DNA from: Tenacibaculum sp. MAR_2010_89
Lineage (GTDB): Bacteria > Bacteroidota > Bacteroidia > Flavobacteriales > Flavobacteriaceae
Length of the DNA: 64,000 bases
Direction: 5' to 3'
NCBI RefSeq assembly: GCF_900105985.1
Contig: NZ_FNUB01000004.1
Location: 347,501 to 411,500 of the forward strand
Each line of letters starts with the position of its first letter. Positions within the stretch are counted from its first letter, which is position 1. Under the pieces are notes generated by a model. That model was not told where the DNA came from. It saw only the letters and a program-made list of their open reading frames with translations, and did not search any database. The position numbers and the translations under genes are program-made. This document shows, piece by piece, positions 55,683 to 64,000 of this stretch.

Positions 55683-56057
55683 TTACTTAAGCTCTACTTC
55701 AGCTCCAGCTTCTTCTAAAGACTTTTTAAGACCTTCAGCCTCATCTTTAGATACACCTTCTTTTACTGCTGCTGGTGCGCTATCAACGATACCTTTAGCT
55801 TCTTTTAATCCTAAACCAGTTAATTCTTTAACTAATTTAACAACTGCTAATTTAGAACCTCCTGCTGCTTTTAAGATAACATCAAATTCAGTTTGCTCTT
55901 CAGCTGCCTCACCTGCTCCTCCAGCTGGTCCTGCTACTGCTACTGCTGCTGCAGCTGGCTCAATACCATGCTCTTCTTTTAAAATATCAGCTAATTCATT
56001 AACTTCTTTTACTGTTAAGTTAACTAATTGTTCTGCGAAATCTTTTAAATCTGCCAT
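55683..56057 (-). CDS. rplL: ribosomal protein bL12 (L7/L12)
   Basis: 124 residues. N-terminal dimer domain ([31 protein letters not shown]), an Ala/Gly hinge, and the C-terminal domain [51 protein letters not shown] that binds translation GTPases. The 235-base gap to rpoB holds several small stems (for example TCCCG/CGGGA at 55657-55676) but no gene. Confidence 0.98.
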   Translation of the reverse strand: MADLKDFAEQLVNLTVKEVNELADILKEEHGIEPAAAAVAVAGPAGGAGEAAEEQTEFDVILKAAGGSKLAVVKLVKELTGLGLKEAKGIVDSAPAAVKEGVSKDEAEGLKKSLEEAGAEVELK

Positions 56058-56106
56058 TTTAATTGTTTTTAAAAATTTTATTATTTTAGTTTATTAGTGC
56101 GCGTAA

Positions 56107-56622
56107 TTATTTTTCAGATAACGTTGTAAGAATACCTGAAAGTTTGTTACCACCTGATTGTAATGCTGAAACAACATTTTTAGCAGGCGATTGTAATAAT
56201 GAGATAATATCTCCAATAAGTTCTTCTCTAGATTTGATGTTTACAAGAGCGTCTAATTGGTCATCACCAACATAAACTGCTTCTTCAACATATGCACCTT
56301 TTAATAAAGGCTTATCTGATTTTTTTCTGAACTCTTTGATAACCTTAGCTGGAGCATTAGATGCTTCAGAAATTAACATTGAAGTATTACCTTTTAATAC
56401 ATCTTGTAACTCAGCAAATTCTTTATCAGAAGCTTCCATTGCTTTTGAAAGCAATGTATTCTTAACAACAGATAACTGTACATTCGCTTTAAAACAAGCT
56501 CTACGTAAGTTTGATGTAGTAACAGCATCTAATCCAGATATATCTGCTAAATAAATGGTATTAGTATCTGCTAATTGTGCTGTTAAATCTTCTATTACTT
56601 GTGATTTTTCCTCTCTAGTCAT
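56107..56622 (-). CDS. rplJ: ribosomal protein uL10
   Basis: 171 residues: MTREEKSQVIEDLTAQLADTNTIYLADISGL, then LRRACFKANVQLSVVKNTLLSKAM (rRNA binding) and a C-terminal helix (VNIKSREELIGDIISLLQSPAKNVVSALQSGG) for bL12 binding. It anchors the bL12 stalk. Only 21 bases separate it from rplA, so no long rplJ leader exists here. Confidence 0.98.
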   Translation of the reverse strand: MTREEKSQVIEDLTAQLADTNTIYLADISGLDAVTTSNLRRACFKANVQLSVVKNTLLSKAMEASDKEFAELQDVLKGNTSMLISEASNAPAKVIKEFRKKSDKPLLKGAYVEEAVYVGDDQLDALVNIKSREELIGDIISLLQSPAKNVVSALQSGGNKLSGILTTLSEK

Positions 56623-56643
56623 GATTAAAAAGTTTTAACTGCC

Positions 56644-57336
56644 TTATGATAAAGATTTTTCATCAATAGCAACACTAGGACTCATAGTTGAAGACATAAA
56701 GATACTTTTTATGTACTCTCCTTTTGCTGCTGTTGGCTTTAATTTAATAAGTGTTTGCAATAACTCGTTTGCATTTTCTTCAATCTTTTTAGCATCAAAA
56801 GATACTTTCCCGATTGCAGCATGTACGATACCAGTTTTATCAACTTTAAAGTCAATTTTACCAGCTTTTACTTCTGTTACTGCTTTTGATACATCCATTG
56901 TTACTGTACCAGTTTTAGGGTTAGGCATTAAACCTCTTGGTCCTAAAATACGACCTAAAGGACCTAATTTACCCATAACACTAGGCATAGTGATTATTAC
57001 ATCAACGTCTGTCCATCCTCCTTTAATTTTTTGAAGGTATTCATCTAATCCAACATAATCTGCACCAGCTGCTGTAGCTTCTGCTTCTTTATCTGGAGTA
57101 ACTAATGCTAAAACTTTTACATCTTTACCTGTTCCGTGTGGTAATGTTACAACACCACGAACCATTTGATTAGCTTTACGAGGATCTACTCCTAAACGTA
57201 CTGCTAAATCTACAGATGCATCAAATTTTACATTTGTAATGTCTTTTACTAAAGCTGATGCTTCTGTTAAGTTATAAACTTTAGAGCTATCTAATTTAGC
57301 GTGAGCCTCTTTTTGTTTTTTAGTCAATCTTGCCAT
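56644..57336 (-). CDS. rplA: ribosomal protein uL1
   Basis: 230 residues. [35 protein letters not shown] and the [25 protein letters not shown] signature are complete. The family is a translational regulator of the L11-L1 mRNA in other bacteria; here it lies 20 bases after rplK. Confidence 0.98.
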   Translation of the reverse strand: MARLTKKQKEAHAKLDSSKVYNLTEASALVKDITNVKFDASVDLAVRLGVDPRKANQMVRGVVTLPHGTGKDVKVLALVTPDKEAEATAAGADYVGLDEYLQKIKGGWTDVDVIITMPSVMGKLGPLGRILGPRGLMPNPKTGTVTMDVSKAVTEVKAGKIDFKVDKTGIVHAAIGKVSFDAKKIEENANELLQTLIKLKPTAAKGEYIKSIFMSSTMSPSVAIDEKSLS

Positions 57337-57356
57337 TTTCTAAATCTCTTTTAAGT

Positions 57357-57794
57357 TTATGCAGGAGCATCGCCCGTTACTGTTAATCCCATAGAACGAG
57401 CTGTTCCAGCGATCATTCTCATTGCAGATTCAACTTCAAAGGCATTCATATCAACCATTTTGTCTTCTGCAATTCCTCGAATTTGATCCCAAGAAACTTT
57501 TGCTACTTTTTTCCTATTAGGTTCACCTGAACCTTTCTTAATTTTGGCCGCTTCTAATAATTGTACTGCAGCTGGTGGTGTTTTTACTACAAATTCAAAT
57601 GATTTGTCAGTATAAACAGTAATAACAACAGGTAATACTTTACCTTGTTTGTCCTGTGTACGTGCATTAAACTGCTTACAGAACTCCATGATGTTAACAC
57701 CGGCAGCACCTAAAGCGGGTCCAACTGGTGGCGACGGATTCGCTGCACCTCCCCTTACTTGTAGTTTTACTAATTTACTTACTTCTTTTGCCAT
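57357..57794 (-). CDS. rplK: ribosomal protein uL11
   Basis: 145 residues. [36 protein letters not shown] and the C-terminal [15 protein letters not shown] are characteristic. Binds the GTPase-associated 23S rRNA region. First ribosomal gene of the run, 67 bases after nusG. Confidence 0.98.
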   Translation of the reverse strand: MAKEVSKLVKLQVRGGAANPSPPVGPALGAAGVNIMEFCKQFNARTQDKQGKVLPVVITVYTDKSFEFVVKTPPAAVQLLEAAKIKKGSGEPNRKKVAKVSWDQIRGIAEDKMVDMNAFEVESAMRMIAGTARSMGLTVTGDAPA

Positions 57795-57861
57795 TGTTTA
57801 AGATTTAACGATTTGTTTAAAAGTGGAAGCTAAAAACAAATCAAAATATAGGTTGTAACAA

Positions 57862-58410
57862 TTATATTTTCTCTACTTGCATGTAATTCAATTCTAATGG
57901 TGTTTTTCTTCCGAAAATCTTAACCATTACCTCAAGCTTACGCTTTTCTTCATTTACATTTTCAACTGTACCATCAAATCCATTAAAAGGACCATCAATT
58001 ACTTTTACAGTTTCTCCTACGTTATATGGTATTGCAATATTTTCATCCTTTACAGATAACTCATCTACTTTACCTAACATTCTATTTACCTCTGATTTTC
58101 TCATAGGCACAGGATCTCCTCCTTTAGTTTCACCTAAAAAACCAATAACTCCAGTTACTGATTTTATTATGTGTGGTACTTCTCCAGCTAAGTTAGCCTC
58201 AACCATTATGTACCCTGGAAAATAAACTCTTTCACGGTTTATTTTTTTTCCATTTCTTACTTGAATAACTTTTTCTGTCGGAACAATTACTTGACTTACA
58301 AAATCAGATAAACCATGACGTGCTATTTCAGTTTCGATATAAGTTTTCACTTTATTCTCTTGACCACCAATAGCTCTAACAACATACCACTTCATCACTG
58401 ACTCAGCCAT
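57862..58410 (-). CDS. nusG: transcription termination/antitermination protein NusG
   Basis: 182 residues. NGN domain begins WYVVRAIGGQENKVKTYIE, has VYFPGYIMVEANL, and the KOW domain ends the protein (GETVKVIDGPFNGFDGTVENVNEEKRKLEVMVKIFGRKTPLEL). It couples RNA polymerase to Rho or ribosome. 2 bases after secE. Confidence 0.97.
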   Translation of the reverse strand: MAESVMKWYVVRAIGGQENKVKTYIETEIARHGLSDFVSQVIVPTEKVIQVRNGKKINRERVYFPGYIMVEANLAGEVPHIIKSVTGVIGFLGETKGGDPVPMRKSEVNRMLGKVDELSVKDENIAIPYNVGETVKVIDGPFNGFDGTVENVNEEKRKLEVMVKIFGRKTPLELNYMQVEKI

Positions 58411-58412
58411 TA

Positions 58413-58604
58413 TTAAAACCTTTTAAAGAAGTTATCTAACCCTGTTTGAAAAACCCAATCAATTCCTGCTACAGCTAATGCAAAAACTATAGTAAATGCA
58501 GCTACAACTACCGTTGACTTTTGAGCCTCTTCTCTAGATACCCAAGTCATATTAGTATTTAATTCTTCAAAAGAATCTTTAATGTATTGTATAAAGTTAT
58601 TCAT
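58413..58604 (-). CDS. secE: preprotein translocase subunit SecE
   Basis: 63 residues: amphipathic helix FIQYIKDSFEELNTNMTWVSREEAQKST and one transmembrane helix VVVAAFTIVFALAVAGIDWVFQTGLDNFF, as in single-span SecE proteins. Located next to nusG, as in most bacteria. Confidence 0.95.
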   Translation of the reverse strand: MNNFIQYIKDSFEELNTNMTWVSREEAQKSTVVVAAFTIVFALAVAGIDWVFQTGLDNFFKRF

Positions 58605-58619
58605 GATTTTATCCTTTTA

Positions 58620-58647
58620 ACGAGTTACAGAAAAACCTGTAACTCGT
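58620..58647. other. hairpin between tRNA-Trp and secE
   Basis: ACGAGTTACAG (58620-58630) and CTGTAACTCGT (58637-58647) form a perfect 11-bp stem. On the minus strand it precedes secE and lacks a T run, so it is likely a processing or leader structure rather than a full terminator. Confidence 0.6.
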
Positions 58648-58657
58648 TTTAGTTTTG

Positions 58658-58730
58658 CACGGATTGAGGGACTCGAACCCCCGACACCTGGTTTTGGAGA
58701 CCAGTGCTCTACCAACTGAGCTAAACCCGT
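58658..58730 (-). tRNA. tRNA-Trp (CCA)
   Basis: A 73-base cloverleaf on the minus strand: acceptor ACGGGTT/AATCCGT, D arm TTAGCTCAGTTGGTAGAGC, anticodon stem CTGGT/ACCAG with loop CTCCAAA (anticodon CCA), T arm GGGGGTTCGAGTCCCTC. The 3' CCA is not encoded. It lies between tuf and secE. Confidence 0.95.
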
Positions 58731-58741
58731 ATTTCATTTTA

Positions 58742-58773
58742 AAAGGAGCCTCTCTTTTTAAAGAGACTCCTTA
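58742..58773 (-). terminator. tuf terminator
   Basis: AAGGAG-CTCTCTTT pairs with AAAGAG-CTCCTT with one bulged position; on the minus strand T-rich sequence follows the stem. Confidence 0.8.
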
Positions 58774-58797
58774 TTTTATATATTTAAGACCTTAAAA

Positions 58798-59985
58798 TTA
58801 GTCTAAAATTTCAGTTACCTGACCAGCACCAACTGTTCTACCTCCTTCACGGATAGCGAACTGTAAACCTAAGTTTAATGCAATTGGTTGGATTAAATCA
58901 ACAGTAATTGTTAAGTTATCTCCTGGCATTACCATTTCAACTCCATCAGGTAAGTTAATGTTTCCAGTAACATCAGTAGTACGTACATAAAACTGAGGAC
59001 GGTAGTTGTTATGGAATGGAGTATGACGTCCACCTTCTTCTTTCTTTAAGATATACACCTCAGCTTTGAACTTAGCGTGTGGAGTTACAGAACCTGGCTT
59101 ACAGATTACCATTCCTCTTTTAATATCTTCTTTAGCTATACCTCTTAATAAGATACCAGCGTTATCTCCAGCCTCACCTCTATCTAAGATTTGACGGAAC
59201 ATTTCAATACCTGTTACAGTAGAAGTTAATTTCTCTTCTCCCATACCAATAATCTCAACAGCGTCACCAGAATTGATGATACCAGTTTCAATACGACCAG
59301 TAGCAACAGTACCACGACCTGTAATTGAGAATACATCTTCAATTGGCATTAAGAAATCTTTTTCAGTATCTCTTGGTGGCTCTTCAATCCAAGTATCTAC
59401 AGATTCCATTAATTCTAAAACTGTATTAACCCATTTTTCTTCACCATTTAAAGCTCCTAAAGCAGAACCTGAAACTACAGGACCATTATCTCCATCATAT
59501 TCATAGAAAGATAATAATTCTCTTACTTCCATTTCTACTAACTCTAATAACTCCTCATCATCAACCATGTCAACTTTGTTTAAGAAAACAACGATACGTG
59601 GAATACCTACCTGACGACCTAATAAGATGTGTTCACGAGTTTGTGGCATTGGACCATCAGTAGCAGCAACTACTAAGATAGCTCCATCCATTTGTGCAGC
59701 ACCAGTTACCATGTTCTTTACATAATCGGCGTGACCTGGACAATCAACGTGAGCATAGTGACGATTAGCTGTTTGATACTCTACGTGAGAAGAGTTAATT
59801 GTAATACCTCTCTCTTTCTCCTCTGGAGCATTATCTATTTGATCAAAAGCTCTTGCTTCTGAATATCCTGCATCTGCTAAAACCTTAGTAATTGCAGCAG
59901 TTAAAGTAGTTTTACCGTGATCTACGTGACCAATAGTACCTACGTTTAAGTGCGGTTTCGAACGATCATAAGTTCCTTTTGCCAT
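58798..59985 (-). CDS. tuf: translation elongation factor EF-Tu
   Basis: 395 residues. GTPase motifs GHVDHGKTT (P loop), DCPGHADY (G3), NKVDM (G4), [10 protein letters not shown] (G5 region), and the effector stretch [13 protein letters not shown]. Domains 2 and 3 are complete, ending [11 protein letters not shown]. Located between tRNA-Thr and tRNA-Trp genes, in a tRNA-tufB type arrangement. Confidence 0.99.
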   Translation of the reverse strand: MAKGTYDRSKPHLNVGTIGHVDHGKTTLTAAITKVLADAGYSEARAFDQIDNAPEEKERGITINSSHVEYQTANRHYAHVDCPGHADYVKNMVTGAAQMDGAILVVAATDGPMPQTREHILLGRQVGIPRIVVFLNKVDMVDDEELLELVEMEVRELLSFYEYDGDNGPVVSGSALGALNGEEKWVNTVLELMESVDTWIEEPPRDTEKDFLMPIEDVFSITGRGTVATGRIETGIINSGDAVEIIGMGEEKLTSTVTGIEMFRQILDRGEAGDNAGILLRGIAKEDIKRGMVICKPGSVTPHAKFKAEVYILKKEEGGRHTPFHNNYRPQFYVRTTDVTGNINLPDGVEMVMPGDNLTITVDLIQPIALNLGLQFAIREGGRTVGAGQVTEILD

Positions 59986-60057
59986 GATTATTAATTTTTA
60001 TTCTTAGTTAAATATATTTAGTGTTACTTTAAAACCTATTTTAAAATACTCTAAAAG

Positions 60058-60130
60058 AGCCAGCGACGGGATTTGAACCCGTGACCTCATCCCTACCAAG
60101 GATGCGCTCTACCAACTGAGCTACACCGGC
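60058..60130 (-). tRNA. tRNA-Thr (GGT)
   Basis: Minus-strand cloverleaf: acceptor GCCGGTG/CGCTGGC, anticodon stem CATCC/GGATG with loop TTGGTAG (anticodon GGT), T loop GGGTTCAAATCCC. Located directly upstream of tuf. Confidence 0.95.
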
Positions 60131-60141
60131 TTGGAAATTAG

Positions 60142-60214
60142 AGCGAGAGACCGGGTTCGAACCGGCGACATTCAGCTTGGAAGGCTGACGCTCTACCAAC
60201 TGAGCTACTCTCGC
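60142..60214 (-). tRNA. tRNA-Gly (TCC)
   Basis: Acceptor GCGAGAG/CTCTCGC, anticodon stem TCAGC/GCTGA with loop CTTCCAA (anticodon TCC), T arm CCGGTTCGAACCCGG. 11 bases from tRNA-Thr. Confidence 0.95.
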
Positions 60215-60283
60215 GGATTTTAAAACCTTTCATTGACGATTAAAAATTGAAGCTTAATATATCAATTAATCAGTTTTAAAAAG

Positions 60284-60366
60284 TGGGGAGAGCAGGATTC
60301 GAACCTGCGAAGTCGTAAGACAACGGAGTTACAGTCCGTCCCATTTGGCCGCTCTGGAATCTCCCC
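60284..60366 (-). tRNA. tRNA-Tyr (GTA)
   Basis: Acceptor GGGGAGA/TCTCCCC, anticodon stem ACGGA/TCCGT with loop CTGTAAC (anticodon GTA), and a long variable arm as expected of a class II tRNA (83 bases). Confidence 0.95.
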
Positions 60367-60400
60367 ATTTTAATTGTACTATGTTAATGAACTTTAATTG

Positions 60401-60474
60401 AGCCGATGGAGGGACTCGAACCCACGACCTGCTGATTACAAATCAGCTGCTCTAGCCAGCTGAGCTACATCGGC
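60401..60474 (-). tRNA. tRNA-Thr (TGT)
   Basis: Acceptor GCCGATG/CATCGGC, anticodon stem GCTGA/TCAGC with loop TTTGTAA (anticodon TGT), T arm GTGGGTTCGAGTCCC. First of the tRNA run on the minus strand, after hpf. Confidence 0.95.
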
Positions 60475-60570
60475 TTTTTATTGCAAAAAACAATCCGCTA
60501 TTTCTAACGGACTGCAAATGTATAAAGTAATTTTGATTTTCTAAAACTTTTTTTGAAAATTTTTTCATTT

Positions 60571-60880
60571 TTATAGCACTAAAAAATCTTTATCCTTTTC
60601 TTTTGATTTTTTTAACTGCCTTTTTAACGACTCAATCGCAACACTAATACCCTCTTCAAAGGTTTTATATTGTTTTTTTAAACATCAACTCACTTCCTGG
60701 TATATTAACTTTTACTTCAGTAATTTTATTTTCCTTCTCACTTGTTTTTTGCACTTTTAAAAACACCTCTGCATCAACAATCTTATCATGAAACTTTTCT
60801 AAGCCCCCTATTTTCCTCTCTATATAGTCAATTAATTTCTTGTCGGCGGTGAAGTTAACAGATTGTGTAAATACCTTCAT
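60571..60880 (-). pseudogene. hpf: ribosome hibernation-promoting factor HPF, broken by one extra A
   Basis: The N-terminal part MKVFTQSVNFTADKKLIDYIERKIGGLEKFHDKIVDAEVFLKV and KVNIPGSELMFKK is intact, but frame is lost at a run of 7 As (T7 on the plus strand, 60673-60679). With six As the frame continues QYKTFEEGISVAIESLKRQLKKSKEKDKDFLVL to a stop at 60571-60573, giving 102 residues, the normal short-HPF size. It lies 13 bases after the recombinase gene. Artefact or real slippage site is undecided. Confidence 0.85.
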
Positions 60881-60893
60881 AATCTTTCAATTT

Positions 60894-61785
60894 TTAATCA
60901 GCTCCTCTAGGGTGAGCCATGTTAAACACTTTTTTCATTTCTTCCAAGCTATTATGCGTATAAACTTGGGTAGAGGCTAAACTTGAATGCCCTAGTAATT
61001 CTTTAACCGAATTCAGCGATGCACCATTATTTAATAAATGCGTAGCAAAGGCGTGCCTTAACACATGCGGACTCTTTTTTCCTTTTGTAGACACCCTACT
61101 AAAGTACGAATTTATTATTCTATAAACAAGTGTTTCATATATTTTACCTCCCTTTTTCGTCATCAATAAATAACCACCATCATCTGTTAACGACAGTTCT
61201 TTTTTCTTAATCAAATAACTATCAATAGTTTCCACTACAAATGGCAATAAAACAACTAATCTTTCTTTATTTCTCTTACCTAAAACTTTTATAGTATTAT
61301 TAACATAATCGATATTTTTTTCTTCAAGACTAATCAATTCCGCCCTCCTTATACCTGTTGAATATAACAACTCAACAACTAACCTATCTCTTAATCCTTC
61401 GAAATCATCTTTCTCTTTTATTAAATTTATTGCATTATTTATTTCCAACTCCGTAAAAGGTGAATTGATTTTTTTTCTGAACCTTTAATGATTTATGTTT
61501 TGCTAATGGATTTATATCAATTTCTTCTATTTTTTGCAGAAAATTATAAAATGACTTTAATGAACTCACCTTCCGATTAACACTTCTATTCGAAACACCT
61601 CCATTCACCAAATCTACAATCCAATTTCTTATTTCACGATAGTGAATACTCGTTAAATCATCTTCTTCATAATTCTCTATACAAAACTCCTTAAACGCTA
61701 TCAAATCGTTTTCGTAAGCCATTATGGTATGTTTAGAATATTTCTTTTCAAACTCTAAATACTCCAAAAACGATGTTACTAGCAT
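60894..61785 (-). pseudogene. xerC: tyrosine recombinase (XerC-like), broken by one extra A
   Basis: Start taken at the ATG at 61785 (MLVTSFLEYLEFEKKYSKHTIMAYENDL), not the TTG 30 bases upstream. The N-terminal SAM-like domain is intact to KSLKVQKK, where a run of 8 As (T8 on plus strand near 61468) shifts the frame; seven As give ...QKKINSPFTELEINNAINLIKEKDD. The catalytic domain then shows Arg in YSTGIRRAELISL, HVLRHAFATHLL (HxLR), LGHSSLASTQVYTH (His/Tyr nucleophile). Restored length 296 residues, standard for XerC/XerD. It acts in chromosome dimer resolution if functional. Confidence 0.88.
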
Positions 61786-61830
61786 AAATAAATGTATATC
61801 CTCAAATTTAACCAATGTTTACCACAAACA

Positions 61831-61861
61831 AAAGTCCCGTATTAAAATAATACGGGACTTT
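61831..61861 (-). terminator. rpsU terminator
   Basis: A 14-bp perfect stem (AAAGTCCCGTATTA at 61831-61844 with TAATACGGGACTTT at 61848-61861), followed on the minus strand by TTTTGTTTG. Confidence 0.9.
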
Positions 61862-61879
61862 ATTTATTTAAGGATTTTT

Positions 61880-62077
61880 TTATCCTATTTCTTCTTGTGT
61901 TCTTAACTGCTGAACATAAGATGCTTTTATTTTTCGAGCTCTATTAGCTACTGAAGGTTTTGTAAACTGCTTCCTATTACGTAACTCTCGCATTGTTTTA
62001 GTATTGCTAAATTTACGTTTGTAACGTTTTAACGCTCTATCAATATTCTCTCCTTCTTTTACTGGAATGATTAACAT
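61880..62077 (-). CDS. rpsU: ribosomal protein bS21
   Basis: 65 residues: MLIIPVKEGENIDRALKRYKRKFSNTKTMRELRNRKQFTKPSVANRARKIKASYVQQ, the Bacteroidota form of S21. In Flavobacterium, S21 with S18 and S6 is known to hide the 16S anti-Shine-Dalgarno sequence. This gene is the exception in having a strong Shine-Dalgarno (see next entry), consistent with autoregulation. Confidence 0.97.
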   Translation of the reverse strand: MLIIPVKEGENIDRALKRYKRKFSNTKTMRELRNRKQFTKPSVANRARKIKASYVQQLRTQEEIG

Positions 62078-62084
62078 ATAATTG

Positions 62085-62156
62085 CACCTCCCTTCATGTC
62101 TGTCTCTAAATTTTATTTTTAGGACTGCAAAAATAAAAACAAATTTTGAAATACAA
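62085..62156 (-). promoter_or_regulatory. rpsU promoter and strong Shine-Dalgarno sequence
   Basis: AAGGGAGGTG (minus strand, 62094-62085) lies 7 bases before the ATG, the only extended GGAGG I noticed before a gene in this window. Upstream is a promoter: TTG (62156-62154), 18 bases, TATTTTTG (62135-62128). In published Flavobacterium work the rpsU Shine-Dalgarno serves S21 autoregulation; the same is inferred here. Confidence 0.8.
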
Positions 62157-62255
62157 TTATCTTTTGTGAATTATTTTCAAACTATTCATCATCAACACTT
62201 TCTTCACTAGAATTACTTATAAAAAACTATTATAATTTTGAAAATACAGTACCTA

Positions 62256-63422
62256 CTAGGTTGCTGGTCTATATTCTTTTTTATCGATAATCATTTTTGC
62301 AATAATCTCTTTTAAAATCTCAGAAGTACCACCTCCTATTGGACCTAAACGACTATCTCTTAAAAGTCTTGCCATTGGATAATCCTCCATATAACCATAC
62401 CCTCCTAATAACTGTAAAGCATCGTATATAACCTCATCAGCCATCTTTGTAGAAAGTAACTTACTCATACTTGCTTCTTTCACTACATATTGGCCATCAT
62501 TTAATCGCTTTGTGATTGAGTAATTATACTCTTTACACATATCAACTTTACTTGCCATTTCAGCAACTTTATGCCTCAATGCTTGAAATTCATTTAAATG
62601 TTTACCAAATGCCTGTCTTTCATTCATATATTGCAATGCATAATCTACAGCATATTCAGATCTGGCATGCGCATTTATACCCATAATCAAACGTTCTAAA
62701 GCAAAATGTTGCATAATATAAGAAAAACCAGAACCTTCTTCTCCCATTAAGTTTTCTTTAGGAACAATAACATTATCAAATGCTATTTCAGCGGTATCAG
62801 ATGCTCTCCATCCTAATTTATCTAGTTTAACAGCTGAAACTCCCTGTACATTTCTATCTACAACAAAAATACTCATCCCTTTATGTTTTGCTTCAGGGTT
62901 TGTTTTTGCCGCAACTACTAAATAATCAGAGTAAACACCATTTGTTATAAATGTTTTTGATCCATTAATCACAAAATTATCTCCATCTTTTATTGCTGTT
63001 GTACGCATTCCTGCAACATCACTTCCTCCAAAAGGTTCAGAAATACATAAGCACCCTATTTTATCACCTTCAATACTTGGTGTTAAATATTCTTTTTTAA
63101 TTCTATCATCTCCTTCTTTATTAAGATGCGTCATGGCTAAATATGCATGAGCCCACATGTTTGCAGCAAAACCTCCAGAATTAATTTTCTGTAATTCTTC
63201 TAAAAAGATTACCGTATAAAAAAGATCTAAACCTAATCCACCATATTCTTCAGGCTGGTTTAAACCAAAGTAGCCCATTTCCCCAAACTTTTTCCAAATA
63301 AAACGTTCAACAGTCCCATCCTTTTCCCATTTATCTATATGAGGAACAACTTCTTTTTGTAAAAAGTCCTTAAAACTTTGACGAAAAGATTCGTGCTCTT
63401 CAGTAAAGTACATACTATTCAT
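62256..63422 (-). CDS. acyl-CoA dehydrogenase, IVD/LCAD-like active site
   Basis: 388 residues. FAD and substrate signatures CISEPFGGSDVAGMRT, FITNGVYSDYLVVAA, LGWRASDTAEIAFDNV, and GGYGYMEDYPMARLLRDSRLGPIGGGTSEI. The catalytic Glu of medium-chain enzymes (YEGTSEI) is replaced by Gly (GGGTSEI), but Glu243 in LERLIMG lies where isovaleryl- and long-chain acyl-CoA dehydrogenases have their base. It oxidises acyl-CoA thioesters in fatty or branched-chain acid breakdown; chain specificity is not certain. Confidence 0.93.
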   Translation of the reverse strand: MNSMYFTEEHESFRQSFKDFLQKEVVPHIDKWEKDGTVERFIWKKFGEMGYFGLNQPEEYGGLGLDLFYTVIFLEELQKINSGGFAANMWAHAYLAMTHLNKEGDDRIKKEYLTPSIEGDKIGCLCISEPFGGSDVAGMRTTAIKDGDNFVINGSKTFITNGVYSDYLVVAAKTNPEAKHKGMSIFVVDRNVQGVSAVKLDKLGWRASDTAEIAFDNVIVPKENLMGEEGSGFSYIMQHFALERLIMGINAHARSEYAVDYALQYMNERQAFGKHLNEFQALRHKVAEMASKVDMCKEYNYSITKRLNDGQYVVKEASMSKLLSTKMADEVIYDALQLLGGYGYMEDYPMARLLRDSRLGPIGGGTSEILKEIIAKMIIDKKEYRPAT

Positions 63423-63444
63423 TGATTTTATAATTAGTTGTTGT

Positions 63445-64000
63445 TTATTTCGCTTCCAAATATAAGACTATTCTAGCGTATTTTTTTAATGGGAAACCGC
63501 TAATATTTTTCAATTCAGCAATGTTTTGAATTTCGGCAACTTCCTCCTTATAATCAAATATTTTTTTACAAAGTATATAATCTATATACGGATTTCTTAA
63601 AACCTCTTTAAATGTAGCTGTATTTACATTCACTTTTAATATTTTCGGCTTATGTAGTATTTTAAAAGTACTCCTTAGTTTTCTTACAACATTGTCCTTA
63701 ATTCCAGAAACTTCGTTTAATTGTGACACAAAAGTAAACCCTTGTATTCTACTTCTATAATTTAATAATTTTTGAGCTAACTCTTGATCCCCCACACAAT
63801 TCACCACATCTCTTAATGTGACCTTATTTATATCAATACTTGAGAACCTAATAACCTCTTCAAATTCTTTTTGCTTCGCACTAGATCTGCTTATATTTTC
63901 AGCGTCATTTCTTTTTTTCAGATTTCTCTTAGTTACCCAATCAGGAAATTTAAAATAAGGCGCTATTTTAAAAAATAAACTATCCGATATTTTTGTTACT
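63445..64000 (-). CDS. helix-hairpin-helix (ComEA-like) protein, N-terminus cut off by window edge
   Basis: The minus-strand frame is open from the stop at 63445 to base 64000, giving about 185 residues without the start. Repeated helix-hairpin-helix segments: IDINKVTLRDVVNCVGDQELAQKLLNYRSRIQGF, then VSQLNEVSGIKDNVVRKLR, VNVNTATFKEVLRNPYIDYILCKKIFDYKEEV and LKNISGFPLKKYARIVLYL. The order 'intron-like N plus a Val/Asn-Thr-Ala' matches ComEA-type DNA-binding domains. Without the N-terminus, a membrane anchor cannot be judged. Confidence 0.75.
   Translation of the reverse strand, partial: VTKISDSLFFKIAPYFKFPDWVTKRNLKKRNDAENISRSSAKQKEFEEVIRFSSIDINKVTLRDVVNCVGDQELAQKLLNYRSRIQGFTFVSQLNEVSGIKDNVVRKLRSTFKILHKPKILKVNVNTATFKEVLRNPYIDYILCKKIFDYKEEVAEIQNIAELKNISGFPLKKYARIVLYLEAK

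Noticed and set aside
55651..56097. 148-codon plus-strand frame over rplL
   Set aside because: Antisense shadow of the Ala-rich rplL gene; it has low-complexity Ala/Ser composition caused by the opposite strand.
58620..58647. Terminator ending the tRNA-Trp transcript
   Set aside because: The stem is strong but on the minus strand is followed by TAAAAGG rather than a T run, and secE follows closely; a processing or leader structure is more likely.

Overview
The window is about 31% GC chromosomal DNA from a member of the Bacteroidota, almost certainly a marine-type Flavobacteriaceae. Support comes from the gene content (DUF349, TamB, DUF368, BNR-repeat and DUF2490 proteins, a fused CcoN/CcoO oxidase subunit, SPFH/Arc-like operon), promoters of the Bacteroidota TAnnTTTG type, near absence of Shine-Dalgarno sequences except at rpsU, and many lipoproteins with a Cys about 17 residues from the start. 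Genus cannot be fixed from sequence reading alone.

Layout. 1-5.7 kb: envelope and peptidase genes (partial transglutaminase-like protein, kdsA, M28 and S8 peptidase lipoproteins, DUF4136, TfoX-like). 5.7-14.9 kb, minus strand: DUF349 protein, aroE, two tandem DUF368 transporters and a very large tamB. 14.9-18.6 kb, plus strand: tsaD, an LTA-synthase-like sulfatase and an Asp/Asn beta-hydroxylase-like protein. 18.6-21.4 kb, minus: two thioredoxin-fold proteins, an unknown protein and an S1/P1 nuclease. 21.4-24.7 kb: a compact eight-gene operon that starts with an SPFH protein and ends with a ribbon-helix-helix (RHH) protein, with a three-box ATATC operator over its promoter. 24.9-31.6 kb: secreted BNR-repeat protein, a four-Cys bacteriocin-like peptide, DUF2490, DUF819 and DUF4369 proteins.

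31.7-46.8 kb is a microaerobic respiration island: an FNR-like regulator, the divergent CcoI-type copper ATPase operon (cupin, deoC, deoD, hemN follow), and the cbb3 oxidase operon ccoS-ccoNO-ccoQ-ccoP-ccoG-ccoH-safE, then a universal stress protein gene. Three promoters (copper ATPase, cco operon, usp) carry an FNR-like box at exactly the same distance (35 bases, start to start) from a TAnnTTTG-like element; I infer they form one regulon. Between hemN and the cco operon sit four copies of an undescribed-looking ~180-base structured repeat surrounding a DUF3667 gene.

46.9-64 kb is mainly the conserved information-processing block read on the minus strand: partial helix-hairpin-helix protein, acyl-CoA dehydrogenase, rpsU (with a strong Shine-Dalgarno), tyrosine recombinase, hpf, four tRNAs, tuf, tRNA-Trp, secE, nusG, rplK, rplA, rplJ, rplL, rpoB, rpoC and a DUF3467 protein.

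Four otherwise intact genes (ccoG, usp, the xerC-like recombinase, hpf) are each broken by a single extra base in an A or T run, which could be a systematic sequencing error or real slippage. The strongest candidates for something new are the four-copy structured repeat, the orphan four-Cys peptide and the self-regulated SPFH operon.
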